Source of the DNA: Angomonas deanei
Lineage: Eukaryota > Euglenozoa > Kinetoplastea > Trypanosomatida > Trypanosomatidae
Length of the DNA: 64,000 nt
NCBI GenBank assembly: GCA_903995115.1
Contig: LR877151.1
Span: 496,001-560,000, forward strand
Direction of reading: 5' to 3'
This document shows, in pieces, positions 17,092-26,199 of the stretch; position 1 is the stretch's first letter, and each line of letters opens with the position of its first letter. The notes beneath the pieces are model-generated. The model searched no databases. It was not told the DNA's origin and saw nothing but the letters and a program-made list of their open reading frames with translations. Both the position numbers and the translations under genes were made by a program.

Positions 17092-20000
17092 ATGGACTTC
17101 TGGGAGGCGCACGCGACCAGCTACCCCTCTACCAGTTGTTCTCTAGCGCAGCACGGGGCGGTGCGGCTGCTGTGGTTACCGCTGAACATGTGCGTGAAGA
17201 TGACGGGCATTAAGAATGTCACTCCGCGTCACAGTTTGTTGCCTAGCACCGTGGATCAGTCGAAATTGCCTTCCCCAACGAGTACTAGTTTTCTGTTTGA
17301 CCAAACCAATGTCGAAACTGGACTGGAGAAGCACCTCAAACGGGCGTTCAAGAGCGCAGCCCCGATTCCAATGAACGAAGTCGTCGGAGCCTTTCCTCCC
17401 CAGTGTAGAGAGAACTACGTGTCTTCTGCTAAAATTCACTTCCGCGTGGATGAGGAGATTGGGTCTTCCCAGTGGGAGAATATGGAAATCTTCCGGAAGG
17501 TTGGTGCGGTTGTGGTTCTTATAGTGTGTAGTGAATACGACCCTCCGCATTTGCCCGTTATTGTGGAAGCGGTGCGGGAGCTGTTTGATGGACAGTACAA
17601 GGGACAGGTGTGTCGCTGTATGGTGTTTGATCCTCCGTCCATTATAGAAAATGCCTTCAAACGGAAGGAATTTGTAAAAGTGACAAACCCTTTTACATGT
17701 ACTAGTGTGGTGTCGTCGGTGTTGGTTGACATTGCGTTCGCCTACGTCTCCTCCGTCAATTTGGAGTATATTCGCTACAAGGATCCATCCACGGTGGGAG
17801 ACGTGTTTCTACGTACTCCGGTCGATCGGTTTAGCGCCAACAACACGGTAGAGCTAAAGAAGAAAGTGGCGTACTCACGGGTGATCAAGAAAAAGGCAGA
17901 CTTGCTGATTTTATTAGGTTCCTATAGCGCTGCACTGGACTTGTTGTCGGAGACCGGGTTTGCATCGAACGTGGATGCACTGTGGTGTGCCTCCACACTC
18001 GAATCCATCGCGGCCGCTCGACTGTATTTGCTGATACAAAAACTGTCCGACGTTCGTCACATGGGGAATACCATTCTACGCCTTCAGAGTGATGAAATGC
18101 AGTGGGATGCGTCGGTGACCCCTTTAGTCAAAGATATCGAAACCTTCTTTCTTCGTTTGCCAGACGAAATGAAAAAGCTGGTGGTCAAACTGAAAGGTGC
18201 CGCCGTGCCCAAGTCCATGCGTCAACGTCTCGAAAACGTCATTGACGATATTATTATCCCCCAGACGACAACGTTGAAGGAGGTGTTTGCGGTGGTGTAC
18301 ATGTGTATCGAGGCCAAGACGAGCGAGCTGCCGGACACCCCAAGAGCCTACTACATTGGGCAGGAACTGAAGGAGTGTGCCGAAGTAATTCTACTACACT
18401 GTGCCCTCGAGATTGAAATCTACCTCCGTGAGGCGCAACGCCAGATGCGACACGCCATTGAAAACTCGGAAGCGAGCGGCGGTAATGCGAGCGTCAACAC
18501 CAGCATTCTCATATTGCAAGACCGTTTCCAAGAGTGTAATCTAAAACTCTTGTCCTTCTTTGCCATCAAGGGAAATCGCGTAGAATTCCTCAACTATCTT
18601 TCCCAATTTCGGTTGTTGTTCAGCATTGCCTCCACCGAGGCGAAGAATGAGCCACTGCTCCTGTACTTTGTCCAGCTCTGCCTGCTCTGTGACTGTAAGC
18701 GAATGGCCATTGCGACACTGGTGGAAATAGAATACACCAACCGCAAGCATCAGTGCTACGATGCGGGCATCCAGTGTCTCGTGCAGGCCTGCCTGCTGAG
18801 CGGCGCCAAGCTGTTGCGCCTCTCCTTCTTTGAAGATCTTCCGTTGGACTTTTCGTACGACCACGTCAAGCCATATCAATTGTATGATACGGGTAATGTC
18901 GAGGGGGCCCCGGCCATTCCAAAAAAGAAGAACATCAAGGGGGACGATAAGGAGGACTACTTACAAGACCGCGGCAGCTGTCGTAATGCGGATGAAAGGA
19001 GACTGGCGGAAACCCGGTCGACGCACATTCCACTCATCCTGGAGTTAATCGACATCTTTGCCGAGTCGGGGTGTGAGAATGGTAGTCGCGCCAATCTGGC
19101 CTTATTCCTCCTGTTCAACTACCCCCACTTGCTCTCCAAGTCCCTGCAGGAGTATCTGTTTTTCCTTGCATCGAAGGATATCGTAAACTTGAAGGACGGG
19201 GAAGCGCCCGCGTGCACCACATTGCCCATCTTCTCCTCGTGGGAGGCGCTCCCGCTGCCGCCCCATCTAGCGCCCAAAACGGTGTCTGTCAGCGGCCCAG
19301 TGTTCACGTTCATCGACACCGCTAGACTAAAACTGACCATCATGAGTTTGAATGGCCGAAAACTAAACAGTCGCATTGTGTGGTGCGTGGGGGATGTCGG
19401 AACACTCCGCGTCGTCCTGTATAACCCACTGAAGATAACGCTCAACATTTCCGCCATGACATTGATAGGCGCGTCCTGCTCGACGCTGCAAGATGACAAT
19501 AGTATTCCACCGGATGCGGTAGTGCACCGGATTGGCCACCTCGCTCCGGTTAGCTATATGTTAAATGATCTACGCATCGAAGGACAGACACGGAAGCAAA
19601 TTGTGCTACAAATTAGACCACAAATGGAAGGATATATTCGCATTGAGGGCGTTCTCCTCAGTTTGGCGGACCTACCGGCCAAGCTTCCGTTTACTACGCC
19701 ACTACCGGAGCCGGTCGCGGTGCCCGTGCTGAAACAACTCCCACGGGTGTCCTTGACGGTGAGCAAGAGTGAGCTGGAGGTGTTCAGTGGACAGTGCGCG
19801 AACATTTCTGTCCGCGTGGTGAACTGCGGCCTCGTGCCAGTAGAGCACATCACCCTCACCGCACACAGTGCGGAGTGTCAGCTGGAGGACTGCGAGGGTT
19901 GCTTGGAGAGGGCTAGCAAGAATAATTGTACCGTGTTTTTGAGCAAGGCCGCACTTCACGCCGTCTCCAAGGCGCCACTTCAACCTGGAGATGCCGTTAC

Positions 20001-20970
20001 CATACCAGTCACTGTGCAAGCGCCAGGTTTCATTTCGGAGATTGCCGTGAACTTTGTGGTGTTCCGGGTCGACTGTTCCCTGCCGCACGAGAAGCCAACC
20101 ATGCCACCCAATGTCCCTCCCGCCGTACCCGTCTTCGGTATCATTCCCAGGCGTGTCATGGAGACCCGTATGCGTCTCTTCCAGTCTCCCACCCTCTCAG
20201 AGCCGATCGTCACCCTCACCAAGGACAGACGCTTCATTGATATTCGCCTCATGAATCTCAGTTCCCGCTATAGTGTGGACCTCTTCCTCAGCAAGTTGGG
20301 CTTTGCGGACCTCCCGAACGCCCTTCTCGTCCCTGGTGCCGAGTTTGTCGTGCCGCCGATTGAGGTCAGCATTGTGCCGGAGCACCTGTACAAGTCGAGT
20401 GTGGTGCCGTGGTCCATTCGGGAGTTGCCGCACTGTGGCGGTACCCTCCACCTGGATTTTTCCCTTATTGGCAACGAGGGCGTCTGCACAGAGCCGCTGG
20501 ACGAGTGCACGGTTGAGATTGACGCCGGGCACCAATCGTGGAAGAGTGGGGCCCGCTTCAGTAAGGATTTGAAGAAGTCGGCGCACCTCGACCCGTACGT
20601 GGAAAGGGAGTACGACGGACGTCAATTCAGCCGAACAGAGTCGGAGATGAGCCGTGTCAACGACGGAGGCTTTCGCGTCTCTGCACTGCAGCCAGTCATG
20701 CTATCGGTCAAGGTGGTTGCCCTGTGGCAGCGATCGGTGCCCCTGAACATTCGTTTTGACTTTGACAAACACTGCGACGTGGGCTCTTTAATAGGCGCCG
20801 TTAACACCACTTGTCCTGTGGGAGAAATGGGTAAAATGGCTTTTACGCAAAAGTTGGAATTGATTGTGTTCAAGCATGGGCTCCATCATATCACCGTTAC
20901 CATTAGCGATCCGAAAAACAGAGAAATAACATATCTGGTTCCCGTCTATGTGGAGGAGGAAAGGCCGTGA
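17092..20970 (+). CDS. TRAPPC9: TRAPPC9/TRS120-like TRAPP II subunit
   Basis: A 1292-residue protein. The N-terminal 230 residues form a mixed alpha/beta region (VGAVVVLIVCSEYDPPHLP, CRCMVFDPPS). The alpha-solenoid then has the hallmark KKKADLLILLGSYSAALDLL followed by WCASTLESIAAARL at about 263-310, which matches the TRS120/TRAPPC9 repeat region. The C-terminal half from about 740 is beta-rich with Ig-like blocks (SLTVSKSELEVFSGQCANIS, MLSVKVVALWQRSVPLNIRF). TRAPP II is the Rab11/Ypt31 exchange complex at the late Golgi. The length is close to the human protein (about 1150-1250). It lies 1.7 kb downstream of the syntaxin-16 gene, which works at the same compartment, though array neighbours need not be related. 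Confidence 0.82.
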   Translation: MDFWEAHATSYPSTSCSLAQHGAVRLLWLPLNMCVKMTGIKNVTPRHSLLPSTVDQSKLPSPTSTSFLFDQTNVETGLEKHLKRAFKSAAPIPMNEVVGAFPPQCRENYVSSAKIHFRVDEEIGSSQWENMEIFRKVGAVVVLIVCSEYDPPHLPVIVEAVRELFDGQYKGQVCRCMVFDPPSIIENAFKRKEFVKVTNPFTCTSVVSSVLVDIAFAYVSSVNLEYIRYKDPSTVGDVFLRTPVDRFSANNTVELKKKVAYSRVIKKKADLLILLGSYSAALDLLSETGFASNVDALWCASTLESIAAARLYLLIQKLSDVRHMGNTILRLQSDEMQWDASVTPLVKDIETFFLRLPDEMKKLVVKLKGAAVPKSMRQRLENVIDDIIIPQTTTLKEVFAVVYMCIEAKTSELPDTPRAYYIGQELKECAEVILLHCALEIEIYLREAQRQMRHAIENSEASGGNASVNTSILILQDRFQECNLKLLSFFAIKGNRVEFLNYLSQFRLLFSIASTEAKNEPLLLYFVQLCLLCDCKRMAIATLVEIEYTNRKHQCYDAGIQCLVQACLLSGAKLLRLSFFEDLPLDFSYDHVKPYQLYDTGNVEGAPAIPKKKNIKGDDKEDYLQDRGSCRNADERRLAETRSTHIPLILELIDIFAESGCENGSRANLALFLLFNYPHLLSKSLQEYLFFLASKDIVNLKDGEAPACTTLPIFSSWEALPLPPHLAPKTVSVSGPVFTFIDTARLKLTIMSLNGRKLNSRIVWCVGDVGTLRVVLYNPLKITLNISAMTLIGASCSTLQDDNSIPPDAVVHRIGHLAPVSYMLNDLRIEGQTRKQIVLQIRPQMEGYIRIEGVLLSLADLPAKLPFTTPLPEPVAVPVLKQLPRVSLTVSKSELEVFSGQCANISVRVVNCGLVPVEHITLTAHSAECQLEDCEGCLERASKNNCTVFLSKAALHAVSKAPLQPGDAVTIPVTVQAPGFISEIAVNFVVFRVDCSLPHEKPTMPPNVPPAVPVFGIIPRRVMETRMRLFQSPTLSEPIVTLTKDRRFIDIRLMNLSSRYSVDLFLSKLGFADLPNALLVPGAEFVVPPIEVSIVPEHLYKSSVVPWSIRELPHCGGTLHLDFSLIGNEGVCTEPLDECTVEIDAGHQSWKSGARFSKDLKKSAHLDPYVEREYDGRQFSRTESEMSRVNDGGFRVSALQPVMLSVKVVALWQRSVPLNIRFDFDKHCDVGSLIGAVNTTCPVGEMGKMAFTQKLELIVFKHGLHHITVTISDPKNREITYLVPVYVEEERP

Positions 20971-21145
20971 GGGCGATAGCATGGTAGAGGTCCATTGTAT
21001 TTGTAAAACGATTGTATTGCTGAAGAGATTGATTTTGTCCACTGTTCGTTGCTTCGTGACTTCCACTAATGTATTTCCGTTCTCCTCTCCCTTTTGGTAG
21101 TGATCTTATAGTTTGTTACCGTCATAGAAAAGCTCCCCTTAACAG

Positions 21146-22105
21146 ATGCTCAAGCGAGAACGAGAAGACGACGAGGAGGCCACGTCCAGCAGGACGATCA
21201 AAAAAGAAGACAAAGCCTCCCTTTATAAGCAACTGTGTCAGAAATTGGAGGAACACAACGAATTGGTGTCGCACTCGACTAAAATGATAGCGAAGCGACA
21301 CGCATTAGAACTGGAGAATGGCACGGCGAAGGGTTCATCGTCTTTTCTTCATGTGAACGTTGGCGGCGAGCCCTTTGCCATTCCGATCCGTCTACTTCAG
21401 CAAATGGAGGAGCAGAACACCTACCTGCACCGCCTGCTGTGGGACGTTGCCCCCAAGCTGTACTGTGAGGACGGGAAGTCCCTGTTTATTGACCGTGACC
21501 CAGACTCCTTCCGTCACGTACTCAACTATCTCAGAGGCTACAAGGAAAATTACTTTCGTCTGTTAGCGGAAGATACGATTAAGAAGCTCAAATCCGACGC
21601 GGATTTCTATCAGCTGAGGGGTCTAGGGGCGATATTTTCAGACGAGAAAAAGAGTAAATTTTTGTTTAACCCAGGCCCCGGTGTGAGCGCCGATCGCATC
21701 CGTCAGTGTATTGTGTATAGTGTCTTCACCGTAGGCGACGTTTTTCTCGTCACTGGGAAGCACAGCATCACCTATCGGATTCATAACGTGGAATATTTGG
21801 GGGTAGGTCTGGTCTCCGATTCCTGTGTCGACATGGACCGTGAGCACCACAAGGTCCCCAACAGCTGTGTCTACTACATGTCAGGGGTGTTTTACTCCAA
21901 CTACACTTTTCACCGCAAGGAGGAAAACTTGGAGACGTTACAGCCGAACGACATTGTTACCCTCACGGTGGACATGGACAAGAAAGTGGCGGAGTTTCAA
22001 TTGAAAAACACACGCAAGGTGGTGTCGTTAGGAAAGTGTTCAGGAGTGAAGTTTTCCGTTACGATGAAGTATTCCTCGAAGATTGAAATTGTGAATCAAA
22101 CGTAA
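21146..22105 (+). CDS. BTB/POZ (T1-type) plus SPRY-like domain protein
   Basis: A 319-residue protein. A KCTD-like BTB/T1 domain spans about 66-158: FLHVNVGGEPFAIPIRLL, then DGKSLFIDRDPDSFRHVLNY and FYQLRGLGAIF. The C-terminal 130 residues have the pattern of a SPRY/concanavalin-type beta sandwich: YLGVGLVSDSCVDM, VYYMSGVFYSNYTFH, NDIVTLTVDMDKKVAEFQLK. The N-terminus is acidic/basic and hydrophilic. BTB-T1 proteins often serve as cullin-3 adaptors, with the second domain reading the substrate; that role here is inferred. The ATG directly follows a TTAACAG acceptor-like site. Confidence 0.85.
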   Translation: MLKREREDDEEATSSRTIKKEDKASLYKQLCQKLEEHNELVSHSTKMIAKRHALELENGTAKGSSSFLHVNVGGEPFAIPIRLLQQMEEQNTYLHRLLWDVAPKLYCEDGKSLFIDRDPDSFRHVLNYLRGYKENYFRLLAEDTIKKLKSDADFYQLRGLGAIFSDEKKSKFLFNPGPGVSADRIRQCIVYSVFTVGDVFLVTGKHSITYRIHNVEYLGVGLVSDSCVDMDREHHKVPNSCVYYMSGVFYSNYTFHRKEENLETLQPNDIVTLTVDMDKKVAEFQLKNTRKVVSLGKCSGVKFSVTMKYSSKIEIVNQT

Positions 22106-22376
22106 TGAATAAAAGATGGCCATTTGGTCTCCTTATTCACTACTGTTTTTTGTGTTACGGTTGTTTATTTCTTCTGTCAGACTTTCTCTTTTTGATAGTA
22201 CATGCTTTCATTATGCAAAACAAAAATGACAAGTGATGTTTGATTCACTGGGTTGATTTTCTTCGCACTTTTTTTTTTTTTTTGATGAACCATTATTATC
22301 ATTTCTCGTTACCTCTACATTGTAGTCTGTCAAGTATAAATATTTTTTTGTTTTCCTTACTCTATTATTACGAGAG

Positions 22377-22619
22377 ATGCCTCCCAAGACAGATAACATC
22401 CCTTCTGCGTCCGATGGCACGGCAGAGCTAACTTCCTTTGTGCAGGGACTCTTACAGCAAATGCAGAGCCGCTTTGAGGAAATGTCTAATAATATTATTT
22501 CACGCATCGACGATATGGGGACGCGTATTGATGATTTGGAGAAGTCCATTGATGAGCTGATGCAGCAAGCCGGCACGGAGGAAGAAGACACTCCGAAGGC
22601 CAAGGGAAAGAAGAAGTAA
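22377..22619 (+). CDS. HSBP1: HSBP1-like small coiled-coil protein
   Basis: An 80-residue protein whose core ([46 protein letters not shown]) matches heat-shock-factor-binding protein 1 almost position by position, with a Lys-rich tail. HSBP1 forms a trimeric/hexameric coiled coil. In animals and amoebae it binds HSF1 trimers and also helps assemble the WASH complex on endosomes. Kinetoplastids are not known to use a classical HSF1 system, so the coiled-coil assembly role is the more likely one here. The full-length ATG sits shortly after a pyrimidine-rich tract. Confidence 0.93.
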   Translation: MPPKTDNIPSASDGTAELTSFVQGLLQQMQSRFEEMSNNIISRIDDMGTRIDDLEKSIDELMQQAGTEEEDTPKAKGKKK

Positions 22620-23146
22620 TATGAATATGTTTTGTAGGCGTATTGTTTGGGTGGTTATTAGTGATACATACGTAAGGAGGGGTGTCGTGATGCGCTGCTG
22701 TCGTTTTGGATTCCCTCTCTCACGTGGTACCCGTTGCTGCGACTGTATATACCCAATTTACGGTCAGAACCAGAACCTTTTTTTTTTTTTTGTAAAAAAA
22801 AAAAAAAAAAAAAAACTACAAAGAAATTACTCGGTTTGTTTGCTTCGAGTGGTTTTTGTTCCATTTCATATTATCGTATATATTCCTCCAACAGAACAAA
22901 AAATAAAATAAAGATAAGAAAGGACAATAGAATATTGCTAAGAAAAGGAGTCAATGTATTGTTACTTTTGTTGTTGTCATCGTTACTAGAGCGTGAACCG
23001 TGTTTTTCCTCTTTTTTTTCGCCGTTAAAGGGCTTGCGTCTGCAATGGGCAACTGTCGAACTTTAACTACCAATTGGAGATGGGACGTTTATTCTCACCC
23101 CTCTCTCTTCCCTTTTTGTGTTTGACAGGTATTAGATTACAACGAC
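22620..23146. other. Long intergenic spacer with T-run/A-run inverted pair
   Basis: A 527-base AT-rich spacer between HSBP1 and the ankyrin gene. It contains a T14-GT-A22 inverted pair and, near its end, a C/T-rich tract (about 23096-23119) ending in GACAG that fits the acceptor of the ankyrin gene. Frames within it are homopolymer-driven and not convincing genes. Confidence 0.65.
22778..22815. repeat. T14-GT-A22 self-complementary homopolymer pair
   Basis: Fourteen T followed by GT and twenty-two A form a near-perfect inverted repeat with a minimal loop. Such a run could fold in RNA or arise by strand slippage. It lies in the presumed HSBP1 3' UTR or the spacer after it. Confidence 0.85.
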
Positions 23147-23674
23147 ATGTCGGACAGAGAAAGTGAACTCATTAAAAAATATACACAGCCTAGCAAGAAG
23201 CCAGAACGGGTCAGCATATTTAACGCGTGCCGCTCCGCCGACACTGCACATGTGACGGAGTACTTGGAGAAGGGTGGTTGCGTAACGGAGTGTGACGATA
23301 ACAAAATGACCATGCTACACCACTGCGCCTTTATGGGCAACACGGACCTCTGTCGGTCGATTATTCACGTCGCACCGCAGACACCACCTGATATGGATGC
23401 GGCCGACAGTGACGGGTGGACGCCACTGCATTATGCTGCGGATAAAGGGCACACAGAAACAGTTCGCCTGCTATTGGAGGAGGGCGCTAGTGTGAACAGC
23501 AAAGACGCCATGCGCCGTACGCCGCTGCACCTCGCCGCTCTTGGAGGACACGTGGGGGTCATCCAAGTGCTGCTGGAGGAGGGGGCGACGAAGAATGCCA
23601 AGAATATAGCGGGGATGACGGCCAAAGAATGCGCCACTACCGCAGGCCATGAAGCAGCCAGTGCCCTTTTGTAA
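23147..23674 (+). CDS. Ankyrin-repeat protein
   Basis: A 175-residue protein made almost entirely of ankyrin repeats. Clear units include DGWTPLHYAADKGHTETVRL, then MRRTPLHLAALGGHVGVIQV, with a degenerate unit at KMTMLHHCAFMGNTDLC and a capping unit GMTAKECATTAGHEAASALL. The N-terminal 25 residues are charged. Ankyrin arrays bind partner proteins; no enzymatic domain is present. There is no signal peptide or membrane span. Small all-ankyrin proteins are common and the partner cannot be guessed. Confidence 0.92.
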   Translation: MSDRESELIKKYTQPSKKPERVSIFNACRSADTAHVTEYLEKGGCVTECDDNKMTMLHHCAFMGNTDLCRSIIHVAPQTPPDMDAADSDGWTPLHYAADKGHTETVRLLLEEGASVNSKDAMRRTPLHLAALGGHVGVIQVLLEEGATKNAKNIAGMTAKECATTAGHEAASALL

Positions 23675-23778
23675 CAAATAATGACACGTGATCTCGTTGT
23701 TCCTTCACAATAATAAAAATGATACGAAGCTCTTCTTAGTATTCCTCTTAATACTTCCCCGTGCTAGCAATATTGCAT

Positions 23779-23820
23779 TCCCACCTCTCTCTCTCTCTTA
23801 CTTTTCTTCTCATCTTACAG
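23779..23820 (+). promoter_or_regulatory. CT-rich tract and CAG acceptor
   Basis: A 38-base almost pure C/T tract, mostly CT repeats, ends in TTACAG at 23820. It fits a trans-splice acceptor and makes the ATG at 23848 the first in the mature mRNA. This discounts an upstream in-frame start at 23761 that lies inside the tract. Confidence 0.72.
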
Positions 23821-23847
23821 AAATTCTTAGCCACACCTAACAGCGCA

Positions 23848-25032
23848 ATGTCCGAGACCACCGTAGAGCAACCGTCCGAGTTTACGCTGGAACTTCAGGA
23901 TGCGATAGAGGAGGAACTCAACCTCGCTTCCCCTTCCAGCCCTTCACACCAGGAGGAACCCGTAGCCGTATTGGGCGCCACGGACCCGCTGTTCGAGGAG
24001 GCGTTAGCCGAGAAGGACGACGCCGCGATGGAAATAGAAGGACGGTGGGGCAATTTCGAGGCACTGCCGGAAGAGACGACCGTCCCACATAAAGAGGCGA
24101 AGGAGGAAGGAAAGAAGCGCCGTCGGGAGGCCAAGACGGAAAAGGCGGAGCGAGAGTTGCAGACCAATGCGTATAAACACTCTCAAAAGCGTCTGAGAAA
24201 AGAGGCGAAGAACTTGTGCTTGAAGGATTTAATCGCCAAGTCCATCTCCCACGGAAAGGAAGACTATTCTTCTCCTGTTGTAGCCTCCCCCAACACACCC
24301 GCCTCGCCATGGTCACCTCGACTCGCTGGCGAGATTACAAACCGCTTTCTGTCCAATGTGAAAAATCAGCAGAAGCAGACGTTTCAAAAAATAATGAACA
24401 AGGAGCTCGGTAACTCGCAGAGCATGACCACTTCCCGTAGTCAGCATTACGTGCGAAAGTTACACGAAACGGAAAAATCTCAGCAAGGTAGTACGGCGGT
24501 GATGGATGTGGCGGAGCTCGTCATTGAGGAAGAGACCGTCGAGGAGAAGGAGGTGACCGACTTTGACTTTGTCAGCGGAGACAGTCGCACCGCTTCTTTT
24601 AATTTTGACTCGGAGCGCATTCCGTCCTATGTCGGCGAGAGTGATCAATCCACCGCCGCCGATCGGGAAAAGGAAAAGGCGGAGATACGCGCCCTCACGC
24701 GAAAGCACGAGATATGGAAGTTGAAGCAGAGGCAGATGAAGTCAAACGCCCTCCTCCAAAGTACCCAACCGAAGTCAGTGACGGCGGCTTCCCCAGTGGT
24801 GATGACCACTCCGGAGCCAAGTGGACGTCCGTCCGACTCCCTTCCGCTGACCCTCAAGGCAACGCTAGAAAACCGAACATTCTCCACCCCAACGATAAAA
24901 GAAACAAAACTCACGGTGGATGATATTTCAATGATTCGTCGCATTAATAGTTTTGACAACATCTCCAACAAGCGGGTGGTGGTGTTCGAGACGTCCGCGA
25001 AGGAGAACAGCAATAGTAAGTCCACCATGTAA
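23848..25032 (+). CDS. Low-complexity charged protein, unidentified
   Basis: A 394-residue protein starting MSETTVEQPS after the CAG acceptor at 23820. It is rich in Glu, Lys and Ser, with an acidic N-terminus and a strongly basic helical block at about 80-130 (KEEGKKRRREAKTEKAERE). Further Glu-rich stretches follow, and a Ser/Thr/Pro-rich C-terminus contains a short hydrophobic patch (TVDDISMIRRINSFDNISNK). The composition suggests a largely disordered, possibly nuclear or cytoskeletal protein with many phosphorylation sites. I recognise no domain. Confidence 0.8.
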   Translation: MSETTVEQPSEFTLELQDAIEEELNLASPSSPSHQEEPVAVLGATDPLFEEALAEKDDAAMEIEGRWGNFEALPEETTVPHKEAKEEGKKRRREAKTEKAERELQTNAYKHSQKRLRKEAKNLCLKDLIAKSISHGKEDYSSPVVASPNTPASPWSPRLAGEITNRFLSNVKNQQKQTFQKIMNKELGNSQSMTTSRSQHYVRKLHETEKSQQGSTAVMDVAELVIEEETVEEKEVTDFDFVSGDSRTASFNFDSERIPSYVGESDQSTAADREKEKAEIRALTRKHEIWKLKQRQMKSNALLQSTQPKSVTAASPVVMTTPEPSGRPSDSLPLTLKATLENRTFSTPTIKETKLTVDDISMIRRINSFDNISNKRVVVFETSAKENSNSKSTM

Positions 25033-25301
25033 CCATAGACCTTTTATATTGAATAAAAATGAAGAAAAGAATACCGAATCTTTATTTTCCTGTCTTTAAT
25101 CATACAGCACCATTATATTCATATTTGTTGTTTGTTTGTTTTTTCATATGGAGCAACGTTGTATAGAATCTTGAGAGTGTAAGCATGAGATTGAAAGGGG
25201 GCAACGGTGCGGAAGAAGTGTATTTTCCCGACCCTAACACCATCCCATTTCTGTTGCCCCTGTTTTCTTTTCGAAAGCGTTAGAAACCATTACAAAAAAA
25301 A

Positions 25302-26066
25302 ATGTCACTCGACCCGACGAAAATTTCTATTATATCGGCCAAAAAGGCGAACGAGGCAAAGTTGAGTAGTGGAAGGGACGCGGCAGAAGCACTAAAGCCA
25401 AAGTCTGTCCCAACGGAAGCCGTCCGTGAAAAACGGTGCAGTCTGTGCTGTATGTTATACGGTGGGTTCATTGATGCCGTCGCGGTAGCTTCGATTGGCG
25501 TGGCCGCTACGGTCTCCTCCATCCGGTTGGAGAAGCGAGTGAATTATAGTTTGAACGGCGCGATGCGTCAAATCGCGTGGATCTCCTTCCCGGGCGTTCT
25601 CGTTGGCTGCACCCTTCACTTTTTCCTTTCTGAGGCAATGTGGAGTGGAAAGCACAACTCCTGGGGACAGGCGTGGGCGAAGGCGATGGTGGTGAACGCC
25701 TCCCTGTGGACGCTCGCGATCGGCGGGGCCACGCTGGCCTGGCGGAATGTGATGCCCCTTACCTCCGCCGGTAGACGATTATACCATCGCTATCCTATTC
25801 CCACCGACGCCCTAGCGACACGCGTCCTGCGCAATGAGGTTCAGCTGTTCACTGGAATGGGATTCACGTATTGGCTGTCGGGGGTGGTGAGTGGGACGAT
25901 TGGTCTGCTCACATGCGTGGCGGTGGCGGCGTACTCCAATCGTCCGTATATGTTTATGGCGCCGCAGGGCTCCTACGCCTCGTACTGCATGCCCAAGTGG
26001 CGTCGGGACCACCTGGAGAGCATGGCATCGTCGCAGGGGGCAGTTGTGCAGTCCCCTGAAAAGTAA
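25302..26066 (+). CDS. Multispanning membrane protein, unidentified
   Basis: A 254-residue protein with about four hydrophobic segments at roughly 52-70 (YGGFIDAVAVASIGVAATVS), 88-108, 126-146 and 185-212. The N-terminal 48 residues are hydrophilic and basic. Gly-rich helices with small residues (GGFIDAVAVASIGVAA) faintly recall Tim17-family packing, but the family signature is not seen. A mitochondrial or other organelle membrane location is possible. The C-terminus is hydrophilic. The start follows a C/T-rich tract and GAAAGCGTTAG. Confidence 0.8.
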   Translation: MSLDPTKISIISAKKANEAKLSSGRDAAEALKPKSVPTEAVREKRCSLCCMLYGGFIDAVAVASIGVAATVSSIRLEKRVNYSLNGAMRQIAWISFPGVLVGCTLHFFLSEAMWSGKHNSWGQAWAKAMVVNASLWTLAIGGATLAWRNVMPLTSAGRRLYHRYPIPTDALATRVLRNEVQLFTGMGFTYWLSGVVSGTIGLLTCVAVAAYSNRPYMFMAPQGSYASYCMPKWRRDHLESMASSQGAVVQSPEK

Positions 26067-26199
26067 CTCACAGTATAAGAGAAGATGATGAAATGTAAAT
26101 TTTTGGGTTTGTTTGTTGTGAGCAGTGGTTTGACTATGTGCTGTTCTGCAAATTGCCTTCTCACCTACATTGTTTCCATCTTTTAGTGCAGTTGCTATC

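Noticed and set aside
22621-23066. Small frames in the HSBP1-ankyrin spacer
   Set aside because: They read through T- and A-runs (poly-Phe/Lys) and have no recognisable feature.
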